A DNA stretch of 46,554 nt from JBGQDM01 sp041495845 (GCA_041495845.1 JBGQDM010000013.1:1-46554), one strand, 5' to 3'; shown: positions 16,199 through 26,698, counted from the stretch's first letter. A program made the numbers and translations. The notes: a model not told the origin generated them from the sequence alone.

Positions 16199-17977
16199 AT
16201 GACTTACTGGTTCGGGCAGCGCGTCCGCGGTTTCGGCTGGCTCTTCGCCGCTCTTTTTTTCACCGGCCCCAGCGTGCGGGCTGCCGATGCTCCCGCCGAC
16301 CTCATCGTCACCCACGCCCGCGTTTACACCGTCAACGTCAAGCAACCCTGGGCGGAAGCGATGGCTGTTTCCGGCGACCGCATCACCGCCATCGGCACGA
16401 ATGCCGAAATCGAAAAGCTTCGTGGCCCCAAAACCCGCGTACTCGATGCCGCCGGCAAGCTTCTTCTTCCGAGCTTCACGGACTGCCATATCCATTTTCT
16501 CGAAGGCGCCCTCACGCTCACTCAGGTAGACCTCAATGGCGTGGCCTCGATCGCTGAGGCGAAAAAGCGGGTCAAGGAATTTGCCGACGCTCACCCCAAT
16601 GCCCCTTGGATCATGGGCCGGGGATGGAGCTACGAGATTTTTGGCAAGGCCGCGCTTCCCGACCGGCGCTATCTCGACGCCGTCGTCCCCGACCGCCCCG
16701 TGTACCTCGTTGGCTTCGACGGCCACACTTCCTGGGTCAACAGCAAAGCCTTGGCCGTCACCGGGATCACGCGCGACACCCCGAACCCGCCCCACGGTGA
16801 GATCGTCAAGGACGAAAAAGGTGACCCCACCGGCGCGCTGATGGAAGACGCGGACGATCTGGTGGCCGGCAAAGCCCCCAAGCCCACCCGCGCCGAGCAG
16901 CTCGATGCGCTGCGCCTGGGCATGCGCGAAGCGAACCGTGTGGGCTTGGTACGCCTCCACAGCGCCAGCAACTCACAGGACACCATCGGCGATTTACAGA
17001 ACCTCGATACCTACGACGAACTCCGCCGCGCCGGCCAGCTCACCATTCGAATGTATGCTGCTGCGAATCAGCCCGCGCCGGCACTCACGCCTGAACAGAT
17101 CGCGGTCATGGAAAAAGCGCGCCAGCAGTATCACGACGACTGGATTTCAGCCGGCGCCGTCAAGTTCTTCATGGATGGCGTGGTTGAATCCCACACTGCC
17201 GCCATGCTCACTCCCTATTCGGATGATCCCTCAAAATCTGGTGAGCTGCGCTGGGACGAGAGCAAATACAAGCAGGCCGTCACCGAACTCGACAAACGCG
17301 GATTCCAGATCTTCACCCATTCCATCGGGGAACGTGCCGTCCGCGTTACGTTCGATGCCTACGAGCAGGCCGCCAAAGTCAACGGCACCAGTGACCGCCG
17401 CCATCGCATTGAACACATCGAAACAATTTCGGCGCAGGACATTCCGCGCTTCGGCAAACTCGGCGTCATCCCCAGCTTTCAGCCGTTGCACGCCGAGCCC
17501 AATGCCGACACGCTGAACGTGTGGGCAAAGAACGCCGGCCCCGACCGCGCCAGCCGCGGCTGGCCTTGGCAGAGCATTGCGAAGTCGGGTGGACGTCTCG
17601 CCTTCGGGAGCGACTGGCCGGTGGTCACGCTCAATCCCTGGCACGGCGTGCAGAACGCGCTCACCCGCCAGACCCAGGCCGGAAAGCCGCGTGGCGGCTG
17701 GCTCCCCGAGCAGCGACTGACCCTCGAGCAGGCCATCGAGGGTTATACCTTGGGTGCGGCGTTTGCCGGACATCGTGAAACTTCCGAAGGCTCGCTCGAA
17801 CCCGGCAAACTCGCCGACTTCATCATTCTCGACCGCGACCTCTTCAACACCAGCGCCAACGAGGTCTATAAGACGCAAGTGCTGATGACGGTTGCCGGCG
17901 GCAAAGTTGTTTACCAGTCCGCCGCTTTCCTCGAGACGCACCGGCCGGAAAGCAAGAGCGGAGGTAACGCACAATGA
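16199..17977 (+). CDS. Exported YtcJ-like amidohydrolase
   Basis: A 592-residue metal-dependent amidohydrolase of the YtcJ (amidohydrolase_3) family. A signal peptide (about 1-30, GWLFAALFFTGPSVRAAD) implies periplasmic location. Metal-binding motifs include TDCHIHFLEG near the N-terminus, FTHSIGERAV and HRIEHIETIS in the middle and FGSDWPVVTLNPWHG near the C-terminus, so the catalytic set looks complete. It starts 29 bp after the regulator and overlaps potD by four bases (ATGA), so it is embedded in the polyamine-uptake operon. A role in cleaving an N-acyl or amide-linked amine before uptake is an attractive inference. The family's substrates are poorly known, and there is no direct evidence for this one. 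Confidence 0.88.
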   Translation: MTYWFGQRVRGFGWLFAALFFTGPSVRAADAPADLIVTHARVYTVNVKQPWAEAMAVSGDRITAIGTNAEIEKLRGPKTRVLDAAGKLLLPSFTDCHIHFLEGALTLTQVDLNGVASIAEAKKRVKEFADAHPNAPWIMGRGWSYEIFGKAALPDRRYLDAVVPDRPVYLVGFDGHTSWVNSKALAVTGITRDTPNPPHGEIVKDEKGDPTGALMEDADDLVAGKAPKPTRAEQLDALRLGMREANRVGLVRLHSASNSQDTIGDLQNLDTYDELRRAGQLTIRMYAAANQPAPALTPEQIAVMEKARQQYHDDWISAGAVKFFMDGVVESHTAAMLTPYSDDPSKSGELRWDESKYKQAVTELDKRGFQIFTHSIGERAVRVTFDAYEQAAKVNGTSDRRHRIEHIETISAQDIPRFGKLGVIPSFQPLHAEPNADTLNVWAKNAGPDRASRGWPWQSIAKSGGRLAFGSDWPVVTLNPWHGVQNALTRQTQAGKPRGGWLPEQRLTLEQAIEGYTLGAAFAGHRETSEGSLEPGKLADFIILDRDLFNTSANEVYKTQVLMTVAGGKVVYQSAAFLETHRPESKSGGNAQ

Positions 17978-19032
17978 AACGCTGGGTCGCTCTTCTACCT
18001 CTGACTGCAGTGCTGCTGCTCGGCTCCTGCGCGAAGAAAACACCCACCCTCAACCTGCTCGTTTGGGAAGGCTACGCCGACGCTTCCTATGTGAAAGGCT
18101 TCGAGCAACAGTGTGGTTGTAAGATCACCGCCTCGTACATGGGTTCCAGCGACGAGCTGGTGGCCAAGCTGCGTGGCGGCAGCGCCGGCAATTATGACGT
18201 CATCTCTCCTTCCAGCGATGTCGCCACCATGATCGCCAGCACTGGCTTGGCCGCTCCGCTCGACCTCACGAAGCTTCCCACTTACGACCAGCTCTCGCCC
18301 CAACTCAGGTCCCTGCCCCTGGTCCGCGTGAACGGCCAAGTCTACGGCGTGCCCTTCATGTGGGGACCGGACCCCATGATTTACGACACAACTGCTTTCG
18401 CCACGCCACCCGATTCCTGGAGCGTGATGTGGGACCCGAAATACAAAGGGAAGATCGCCGTTTGGGATGACCTCTCCACCGTCTACATGGCTGCTCAGGC
18501 TCTTGGGTACGACAAGCCCGATCCTGCTCAACTCTACAATTTGAGCGACCCACAGCTCGAAGCCGTGAAAAAGAAGCTGCTGGAACTGAAACCCAACGTT
18601 CGGAAGATGTGGTCTACCGGCGGCGAACTCACCAATCTGTTTCAAAACCACGAGGTGGTTCTCGCCATGGGCTGGCCGCTGATGACCAACCAGTTGCGCA
18701 AGATTAATTTCCCGGCGGGCGAAACCATTCCCAAAGAAAACACGACCGGATGGATGGACCACCTCATGATCACAGCCGCCAGCGAAAACAAGGACCTGGC
18801 GTATCGCTTCCTTGAATTCATGATCCAGGCGCAGACCCAAAAGAGGGTCACCGACGTGACCGGCTACACGCCCGCCAATCCCCAAGCCGCGCAGCTCATG
18901 ACCGCACAAGAACAAAAGAACCTGCACCTCGACGACGTGGACAACTACCAGAAGCGCATCTATTTCTGGCAGAATGTCCCGCGCCGTGCCAAGTACAACG
19001 AGATTTGGAACGAAGTGAAGGCAGCGCAGTAG
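17974..19032 (+). CDS. potD: Spermidine/putrescine ABC transporter substrate-binding lipoprotein
   Basis: A 352-residue solute-binding protein with lipobox LLGSC (Cys19), so lipid-anchored in the periplasm. The fold signatures LNLLVWEGYAD, YDVISPSSDVATMI, YGVPFMWGPDPMIYDT and PKYKGKIAVWDD resemble PotD/PotF proteins, which bind putrescine or spermidine between two lobes. It overlaps the amidohydrolase stop by ATGA and is followed, after a 156-bp gap holding a dispersed repeat, by potA, potB and potC. The binding-site residues cannot be aligned confidently by eye, so putrescine versus spermidine preference is open. Other polyamine-like cations are possible. Confidence 0.9.
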   Translation: MKRWVALLPLTAVLLLGSCAKKTPTLNLLVWEGYADASYVKGFEQQCGCKITASYMGSSDELVAKLRGGSAGNYDVISPSSDVATMIASTGLAAPLDLTKLPTYDQLSPQLRSLPLVRVNGQVYGVPFMWGPDPMIYDTTAFATPPDSWSVMWDPKYKGKIAVWDDLSTVYMAAQALGYDKPDPAQLYNLSDPQLEAVKKKLLELKPNVRKMWSTGGELTNLFQNHEVVLAMGWPLMTNQLRKINFPAGETIPKENTTGWMDHLMITAASENKDLAYRFLEFMIQAQTQKRVTDVTGYTPANPQAAQLMTAQEQKNLHLDDVDNYQKRIYFWQNVPRRAKYNEIWNEVKAAQ

Positions 19033-19117
19033 GCGACTCGGGCGGCAGTGATCGCGAGCATTTTGGATTTTGAGGTGGCGGCGTGGTGGCGGAGTGCGAT
19101 CAACGCGGTGGGACTTA

Positions 19118-19171
19118 CTCAGCGAACTCTGCGGCAGTTCTCCGCGAACTCTGCGTTTTAAGCTTTTTCGC
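19118..19171 (+). repeat. Dispersed 'CTCTGCGTTTTAAG' repeat, copy A
   Basis: Contains CTCAGCGAACTCTGCGG followed by CTCCGCGAACTCTGCGTTTTAAGC and a T-rich tail. Related stretches recur at 37616-37861 and 39390-39486 in the same orientation. This copy sits between potD and potA inside an otherwise tight operon, so it is probably transcribed. Confidence 0.6.
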
Positions 19172-19188
19172 GATACATTCTGCCTGAC

Positions 19189-20244
19189 ATGACCAACCCG
19201 CCCACCCCGCCGCTGCTCTCGATCCGCAACGCCGCCAAGCGCTTCGGCAAGACGGAAGTCTTGCGCGACGTTTCTCTCGACATCGCCCAAGGCGAATTTC
19301 TTACCATTCTCGGTGAGTCCGGCTCCGGCAAGACTACGTTGCTCCGCATCATCGCCGGCTTCGAACAGGCATCTTCTGGCGAACTCTGGATGGCCGGCGA
19401 GCGCCTCGATCCGCTCCCACCCTACCGCCGCCCCGTCAACACGGTGTTTCAGCAGTACGCTCTGTTTCCTCACCTCACGGTAGAAGCCAACATTCGATAC
19501 GGCCTGAACATCGCGGGCGTGGGAAGAGCGGAAGCGGCGTCGCGGGTGCAGCAGGCGCTTGAAATGGTGAAGATGACAGTCCACGCCAAGAAGAAACCAT
19601 CGCAGATTTCCGGCGGCCAGCAGCAGCGCATCGCCCTGGCCCGCGCGCTGGTCAACCGTCCCAAACTTCTTCTGCTCGACGAACCGCTTTCTGCCCTGGA
19701 CGCCAATCTCCGGCGCCAGATGCAACTCGAACTCAAATCACTGCAGCGCGAAGTCGGCATCGCTTTCGTCTTCATCACCCACGATCAGGAAGAGGCCATG
19801 GTGATGTCCGATCGGATCGCGCTGCTGAAGGGCGGCCACCTGGAGCAGGTGGCCACGCCGCGTGAAATCTATGCGCGGCCGGCCACTACCTACGTGGCGC
19901 AGTTTATCGGCCACACCAATCTACTCCGTGCCACAGTGGAACGCGGCATCGCCCGCTGCGGCCCGCTCACCTGGCCAGTGCAACTCGCTGACGGCCCCGC
20001 GACGTTTTCTCTTCGCCCCGAAAACATCCGCCTTGCTAATTTCGCCCCCGGCGACCACGCCGTCCGCTTCCGCGCCCGCGTAAAGACCCAGGCCTTCCAT
20101 GGCGCCACGGAAATTCTCCAATTGGAAACTACTGACGGCCTCGCACTGGCCGTCCGCCTCGCTGGCGGTACCACTCCCCAGAGTGAACTCGAACTCCAGT
20201 TCTCGCCCGCCGACGCCATCCCCGTGCGCGAGGAGGCCGCCTGA
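19189..20244 (+). CDS. potA: Polyamine ABC transporter ATP-binding protein
   Basis: A 351-residue ATPase of the PotA type. It has Walker A GESGSGKTT (42-50), Q-loop VFQQYALFP, signature SGGQQQR (141-147), Walker B LLLLDEP (160-166), D-loop SALD and switch His in ITHDQEE. A C-terminal TOBE-like extension of about 100 residues (FSLRPENIRLA and after) is usual for the subfamily. It powers import through PotB/PotC. Its stop codon shares one base with the potB start (TGATG), implying translational coupling. Upstream lies a repeat rather than an obvious promoter, so transcription probably continues from potD. Confidence 0.94.
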   Translation: MTNPPTPPLLSIRNAAKRFGKTEVLRDVSLDIAQGEFLTILGESGSGKTTLLRIIAGFEQASSGELWMAGERLDPLPPYRRPVNTVFQQYALFPHLTVEANIRYGLNIAGVGRAEAASRVQQALEMVKMTVHAKKKPSQISGGQQQRIALARALVNRPKLLLLDEPLSALDANLRRQMQLELKSLQREVGIAFVFITHDQEEAMVMSDRIALLKGGHLEQVATPREIYARPATTYVAQFIGHTNLLRATVERGIARCGPLTWPVQLADGPATFSLRPENIRLANFAPGDHAVRFRARVKTQAFHGATEILQLETTDGLALAVRLAGGTTPQSELELQFSPADAIPVREEAA

Positions 20245-21089
20245 TGTTCTCCCGCGCCTATCGTGCCGCCGTCACGGTCCCGCCGCTGGCCTGGGTGGTC
20301 GCATTTCTGCTCGTTCCCTACCTGCTGCTCTTTGCCTACAGCTTCTGGGCTGTCGAACAGGGCAACATCGTCCACTCCTGGAACCTGCATAACTACGCCG
20401 ACCTGCTCGCCAAAGACGTTTACCGCGCCACACTGTTTCGCTCCATGTGGATTGCCGCCCGCGTCACCCTGTTTGCTCTACTCCTCGGTTATCCGCTCGC
20501 CTACTTCCTTTCTTTCTATGCCGGCAAACGCAAAGACCTCTTTTACCAGTTGGTCATCATTCCGCTCTGGGTCAGTTATCTCGTGCGCGCCTATGCCTGG
20601 AAGACGATCCTCGGGACCGACGGCGTCCTCAACACCATGCTGCAGTACGTCCATCTCACCCAGCATCCGGTCGAGTCGCTGCTCTACTCGCCTTTTGCCG
20701 TCGTGCTTACGCTCACCCACATCTACACGCCGTTCGTCATCCTGCCCATCTACGCTTCCATGGAGCACATCCCGCGCAATCTGGTGGAAGCCTCGCAGGA
20801 TCTCGGTGCTTCGCCAACGCAGACTTTTTGGCGAGTCATCTTCCCGCTCTCCGCGCCCGGCATGATCGCCGGCGCCACCTTCGCGTTCGTGCTCAGCCTG
20901 GGCGACTTTCTCGCCCCGCTGCTCCTCGGCGGTCCCAGCGGCATCATGATTTCCAACATCGTGGTCAGCCTCTTCGGCGCTGCTTACAACTGGCCGTTGG
21001 GCGCAGCCGTCTCCCTGTGCATGCTGGTGCTGGTGGTCTCGCTGCTCTTCGTCGCCGAGCGTTTGGAAAAGAAATGGAGCTACACATGA
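20244..21089 (+). CDS. potB: Polyamine ABC transporter permease
   Basis: A 281-residue inner-membrane permease with about six helices. The EAA-type coupling loop reads LVEASQDLGASPTQTFWRVIFPLSAPGM (about residues 178-205), where PotA docks. The N-terminal LLVPYLLLFAYSFW and the DFLAPLLLGGPSGIMISN segment are characteristic of PotB/PotH. It pairs with PotC to form the translocation path. It is coupled to potA by a one-base overlap and to potC by the four-base overlap ATGA, the usual arrangement for this transporter. Confidence 0.93.
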   Translation: MFSRAYRAAVTVPPLAWVVAFLLVPYLLLFAYSFWAVEQGNIVHSWNLHNYADLLAKDVYRATLFRSMWIAARVTLFALLLGYPLAYFLSFYAGKRKDLFYQLVIIPLWVSYLVRAYAWKTILGTDGVLNTMLQYVHLTQHPVESLLYSPFAVVLTLTHIYTPFVILPIYASMEHIPRNLVEASQDLGASPTQTFWRVIFPLSAPGMIAGATFAFVLSLGDFLAPLLLGGPSGIMISNIVVSLFGAAYNWPLGAAVSLCMLVLVVSLLFVAERLEKKWSYT

Positions 21090-21916
21090 GCAGCCGCGCC
21101 CGTGCAGCCCACCGATCGCGCTACCTCCCGCTCCACACGGCGGCGGTCTTCGCCTTCCTCTATCTCCCCATCGCCACGCTCATTATTTACTCGTTCAATG
21201 GGGAAGGCGTTGGCGGATTTCCACCCCGCCACTTCACGCTGAACTGGTATCGCATCCTCTTTCAGGATGAAGCCATCTGGGCCGCGGTCTACAACAGCCT
21301 GCTGGTGGCAGCTTTTGCCGTGGTCATCGCGCTCACCTTCGGCATTCCCGCCGCGCTCGCCCTCGACCGCGCAAATTTTCCCGGCAAAGCGTTTTTCCGT
21401 CGCCTCGTCCTGCTGCCGCTGATTCTGCCCGGCATCATTACCGGCCTTTCGCTGCTCATGCTGGTCAACTTGCTGCAGGTCAAGCTGAGCCTGATCACCA
21501 TCATTCTGGGACACGGCACCGCGCTCATTTCCGTAGCCACCACCGAGGTCTTCGCCGGACTGCAAAAACTTGACCGCGCACAAGAGGAGGCCTCGCTCGA
21601 TCTCGGCGCCAATTACTGGCAGACGTTCTGGCGCATCACCTTGCCCAATCTGAAGCTGGCCATCATTGGCGCCGCTCTCCTCATCTTTACGCTCTCCATG
21701 GACGAAATTGCCGTCAGCTTTTTCCTCATCGGCCGCGACAACACGCTCCCGCTGGAAATTTGGGGCCGCTTGCGCCGCGGCATTACCCCGGAAATCAACG
21801 CCGTTTCTACCATTATCTTCGCGTTTTCGCTGGTCGCTATCGTGGTTTGGTACCGGTTGCGAATCCGTGCCCAGGGGCATTTAGAAATCGCCGCCGAACT
21901 CGTCGAGAAAGGTTAG
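21086..21916 (+). CDS. potC: Polyamine ABC transporter permease
   Basis: A 276-residue permease, the partner of PotB. It has LYLPIATLIIYSFNGEG in the first helix, an EAA loop EEASLDLGANYWQTFWRITLPNLK and SMDEIAVSFFLIGRDNTLPLEIWG, a hallmark of PotC/PotI. The start is ATG 21086, overlapping the potB stop as ATGA; a longer open frame upstream runs through potB in another phase and is not real. Only five bases separate it from the amine oxidase gene. Uptake and oxidation are therefore expressed together. Confidence 0.93.
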   Translation: MSSRARAAHRSRYLPLHTAAVFAFLYLPIATLIIYSFNGEGVGGFPPRHFTLNWYRILFQDEAIWAAVYNSLLVAAFAVVIALTFGIPAALALDRANFPGKAFFRRLVLLPLILPGIITGLSLLMLVNLLQVKLSLITIILGHGTALISVATTEVFAGLQKLDRAQEEASLDLGANYWQTFWRITLPNLKLAIIGAALLIFTLSMDEIAVSFFLIGRDNTLPLEIWGRLRRGITPEINAVSTIIFAFSLVAIVVWYRLRIRAQGHLEIAAELVEKG

Positions 21917-21921
21917 GGCCC

Positions 21922-23415
21922 ATGTCTCCCAATCGTCGTGACTTCATCAAGTTTGTGGTCGCTGGTTCTGTCGCCGCCGGCTGTCCCGTTGACCTCCAAC
22001 TGCTCGCCGAAACCACACCCCCTGCCGTGGAGGGCGAACACAACGAGATTTGTCACGCCGTTCGCGACGGCAAGCACTTCTCCCGCCCACCCGTTTCCGC
22101 GCACCACGATTTCGTCATTGTCGGCGGCGGCATCAGCGGGCTCGCGGCTGCCTACCTACTACGCGACCGTGACTTCTTGCTGCTCGAAAAGGAACCTCAC
22201 TTCGGCGGCAACGCCTACCGCATGGAATACCAGGGCGATGGCTACGCTACGGGTACTGCCTTCATCTCCAGTGAAGACGAGTCTTTCCCCTTCGCTAAAG
22301 AAATTGGCCTCACCCCGCTGCGCATCGATTCCCCGGACGGCACTATCTTCGACGGCAAGTTCGTCCCCGACACTTGGCGCCGCCTCGACGAACTTCCTTA
22401 TTCCGCGCCTGTCCGCGAGGGGTTTAAGAAGTGGAAGAAGGAAATGCTGGCCATCGATCTGAAGGGCCGCAGCGACGAACTGATGAATCGGCCTTTTTCC
22501 GATTTCTTCAAAGGCCACGCGCCGGAGGTCAAGGCGTGGTGGGACGGTTACGGTCCTTCGAACTGGGGCGGCATCAGCGAAGACACAGCCGCCAACCTCG
22601 GCATCTACGAAATCCAGGAAATTGGCGGCGCCGATCTCGAAGACAAACGTTATACCTGGCCCGGCGGCAATGGCGCCATCAGCGCCCGCCTCGTAGAAAT
22701 TCTCAACGCCAAGGCCGCTACCCGCATGCACGGTGGTGCAACCATCGTCGCCGTCTCTTCAGAGAAGAACGAAGCTCATGTCACTTACACCCACAATGGC
22801 GAACTGAAGACGGTCGCGGCCAAGGCCGTCATCATGGCCACGCCCAAGTTCATCACCCGTCGCATCGTGGAAGGCCTGCCGCAGAAACAGGCCGACGCCA
22901 TGGCTCGCATCCGCTACATCCCGTATCCGGTCGTCAGCGTCATCTTTAACAAGGAAGTTTTCGGCAAGGGCTATGACACCTGGTGCCCCGGAGGCTACAC
23001 CTTCACCGACTTCATCGTTGCCGACTGGGTCCTGCGCAAGAACCAGCCCGACTACAAACCCAAGAACAACATCCTCACCTTCTACACCCCGCTGCACGAG
23101 AAACAGCGCGCCCTGCTGATGACGGAGTCGAGCGCCCGCCACATCGCGGAAAACGTGCTGCGCGATTTCCAGAAACTTTTTCCCGGCTCGAATGTCGATC
23201 CGGTCGAAGTTCACATCTACCGCCGCGGGCATCCCATGTACGTCCCCGAGGCCGGCCTCTTCCAGAAAGTCCAGCCGCTCACGCGCACCCCGCTCGACCG
23301 CATCTTCTTCGCGAACGCCGACAGCGAAGGTCCGGTCTCCACCACGCCACAAGCGATTGCCGCCGCCCGTCGCGCGCTGAAGGAAGCAGAGGAGAAGCTG
23401 GCCAGGAAGGCGTAG
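21922..23415 (+). CDS. Tat-exported FAD-dependent amine oxidase/dehydrogenase
   Basis: A 497-residue flavoprotein of the NAD(P)-binding-8/amine-oxidase type. The N-terminus MSPNRRDFIKFVVAGSVAAGC is a twin-arginine signal and ends in AAGC, which could serve as a lipobox (Cys21). The FAD motif VIVGGGISGLAAAYLL (about 65-80) is followed by LLLEKEPHFGGNA. A conserved C-terminal FAD contact region around FFANADSEGPVSTTPQAIAAARRA is present. Oxidative deamination of a polyamine in the periplasm is the likely role, given its place as last gene of the PotABC operon. The product aldehydes would be handled by the divergent aldehyde dehydrogenases after uptake. Another primary or secondary amine is possible. 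Confidence 0.88.
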   Translation: MSPNRRDFIKFVVAGSVAAGCPVDLQLLAETTPPAVEGEHNEICHAVRDGKHFSRPPVSAHHDFVIVGGGISGLAAAYLLRDRDFLLLEKEPHFGGNAYRMEYQGDGYATGTAFISSEDESFPFAKEIGLTPLRIDSPDGTIFDGKFVPDTWRRLDELPYSAPVREGFKKWKKEMLAIDLKGRSDELMNRPFSDFFKGHAPEVKAWWDGYGPSNWGGISEDTAANLGIYEIQEIGGADLEDKRYTWPGGNGAISARLVEILNAKAATRMHGGATIVAVSSEKNEAHVTYTHNGELKTVAAKAVIMATPKFITRRIVEGLPQKQADAMARIRYIPYPVVSVIFNKEVFGKGYDTWCPGGYTFTDFIVADWVLRKNQPDYKPKNNILTFYTPLHEKQRALLMTESSARHIAENVLRDFQKLFPGSNVDPVEVHIYRRGHPMYVPEAGLFQKVQPLTRTPLDRIFFANADSEGPVSTTPQAIAAARRALKEAEEKLARKA

Positions 23416-23476
23416 GCAGGTCCCGGGAGGGAGCAGCGGAGCTAGAATTGACCAGAGCAGATTTACAGGAGCCTCA

Positions 23477-24397
23477 ATGACCGCGCCAGTGCCATGCCAT
23501 CTTTGCGGCCAAGCACCGAGAGACTGCCGCATGGATATTGATCAGGATGCGGTGGATACAGACTGCGAGCGCTGCGGACGGTTCTCCATCACCTCAACCG
23601 CACTCAGCGTCCTTAGACCCGAAGACAAGCCTGGCTTGTCGGCGTTCTGCCGGAGAGCGTCTCCGGGGAAAAGTATCGTCAGAATTACATACGCAAACAT
23701 CCAAGAACTAATCAATTCGCTGCCCAAGTACAGCCCACCCGAAAAATTGGACAACCTTCTTCAGCTGATGGCTGCCATGTCTCCGAGATTCGATCAGTAC
23801 TCAACGTTTGATTCGCGGCGGGACTACCCCCTCCTCGTTGCAGCTGGGCCAGAGGAAGTGGATTATTTGACCCTGGAACTACAGAAACGCGGGTACCTCG
23901 ACGGGACGCACGACGGACTAGCCCTCACGATGCTGGGCTGGGAGCATTTGGAGGAGATCAGGAGATCTGGTGCCTCAACCTCGCGAGCCTTTGTAGCGAT
24001 GTGGTTTGATGATTCGATGAACAGCGTCTACGACGAGTCGATCAAACCAGCTATCGTCGGCGCCGGGTATGAGCCGCTTCGGATTGACCGGCATGAACAC
24101 GTCAATCGCATCGACGACGAGATAATCGGCCAGATCAGGCGGTCGCGGTTTATGGTCGCCGACTTCACCGGTCAGCGGCATGGAGTTTACTTCGAAGCCG
24201 GCCTGATGCTAGGGCTTGGCCGACGGGTTATTTGGATGTGCGCTAAAGAAGAGCTCAATAAAGAGGGCGGGTTACACTTCGATATCCGTCAATTCAACTT
24301 CATAGCCTATGAGTCCCCCGAAGACGCACGAAAAAGACTGTACGACCGCATTCTCGCGATTGAGGGTGAAGGTCCGAATGCAGAGAAACAAGCATGA
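23477..24397 (+). CDS. Zinc-ribbon protein with TIR-like/nucleoside-deoxyribosyltransferase-like domain
   Basis: A 306-residue cytoplasmic protein. It starts with a zinc ribbon (Cys7, Cys10, Cys30, Cys33: PCHLC ... CERCG), followed by a helical part ending in a winged-helix-like LTMLGWEHLEEIRRSG (about 150-165). A Rossmann-like domain (about 170-255) follows: AFVAMWFDD, RIDRHEHVNRIDDEIIGQIRRSRFMVADFTG and GVYFEAGLMLGLGRRVIW, with Glu240 a candidate catalytic residue. This domain resembles the nucleoside 2-deoxyribosyltransferase/TIR-like group, members of which cleave nucleotides and act in several anti-phage systems. Base and codon use look less GC-biased than in the flanking genes, suggesting acquisition. 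Standalone defence effector or nucleotide sensor is inference. No partner gene is seen. Confidence 0.75.
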   Translation: MTAPVPCHLCGQAPRDCRMDIDQDAVDTDCERCGRFSITSTALSVLRPEDKPGLSAFCRRASPGKSIVRITYANIQELINSLPKYSPPEKLDNLLQLMAAMSPRFDQYSTFDSRRDYPLLVAAGPEEVDYLTLELQKRGYLDGTHDGLALTMLGWEHLEEIRRSGASTSRAFVAMWFDDSMNSVYDESIKPAIVGAGYEPLRIDRHEHVNRIDDEIIGQIRRSRFMVADFTGQRHGVYFEAGLMLGLGRRVIWMCAKEELNKEGGLHFDIRQFNFIAYESPEDARKRLYDRILAIEGEGPNAEKQA

Positions 24398-24462
24398 GGA
24401 GGCTAGCGAAGAAGATGTGGCGGGCTGAATCTCCTTGTCCCCCTTTGCCAAATCAACCGGGA

Positions 24463-24777
24463 TCAGAACACCCTTAACCGTCGGTGCCGCTGCACCGCCC
24501 GCTGCAGTGCCGGGTTGGGGGCCGGCGGATTCAACAGCCCCTCCACGAACGCGCAGCGTTCGGTCCGTCCCAGTTTCAACGTGTCGTGCAGTTCCAGCGC
24601 CCGCACCGCCGCTTCACGCGTCACGGAGGGAAAATCAGCCAGAAATTCATCCAGCGTCTGCCCGCCTTCCAGGTAGTCGAGCAGGCTTTGAAACGGCACC
24701 CGCGTACCCTTGAAAACGGGCGTTCCCCCGAGCACTTCAGGGTCGCGAATGACGATGTCACTGTGAAGCCCGGTCAT
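24463..24777 (-). CDS. DUF433 family protein (orphan antitoxin-like)
   Basis: A 104-residue protein whose first ~75 residues match the DUF433 pattern: IVIRDPEVLGGTPVFKGTRVPFQSLLDYLEGGQTLDEFLADFPSVTREAAVRALEL. The fold is a small helix-turn-helix-like domain, and family members are commonly the antitoxin half of a pair with a PIN-like DUF5615 toxin. Here no such toxin gene follows on the minus strand. The C-terminus instead carries a Pro/Arg-rich extension (LLNPPAPNPALQRAVQRHRRLRVF) that may come from decay of the original stop and loss of the partner. ATG 24777 is preceded by CAGGA; further upstream starts add non-family sequence. Confidence 0.75.
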   Translation of the reverse strand: MTGLHSDIVIRDPEVLGGTPVFKGTRVPFQSLLDYLEGGQTLDEFLADFPSVTREAAVRALELHDTLKLGRTERCAFVEGLLNPPAPNPALQRAVQRHRRLRVF

Positions 24778-24875
24778 AGCAATTCCTGCTTGAATCAACC
24801 TCATGCTACACCCGCTCGATTTCCCCTTCTCCATAGTAAAGTAGAGGTAGACCCACACGAGAGGAAGCACCCCGT

Positions 24876-26698
<1,823 letters not shown>

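Noticed and set aside
17995..19725. 576-codon antisense frame across potD and potA
   Set aside because: It runs through two genes with clear motifs and an intergenic repeat, and its translation is low-complexity and domain-free.
24463..24777. Complete toxin-antitoxin pair
   Set aside because: The expected DUF5615/PIN-like toxin gene is absent on either side.
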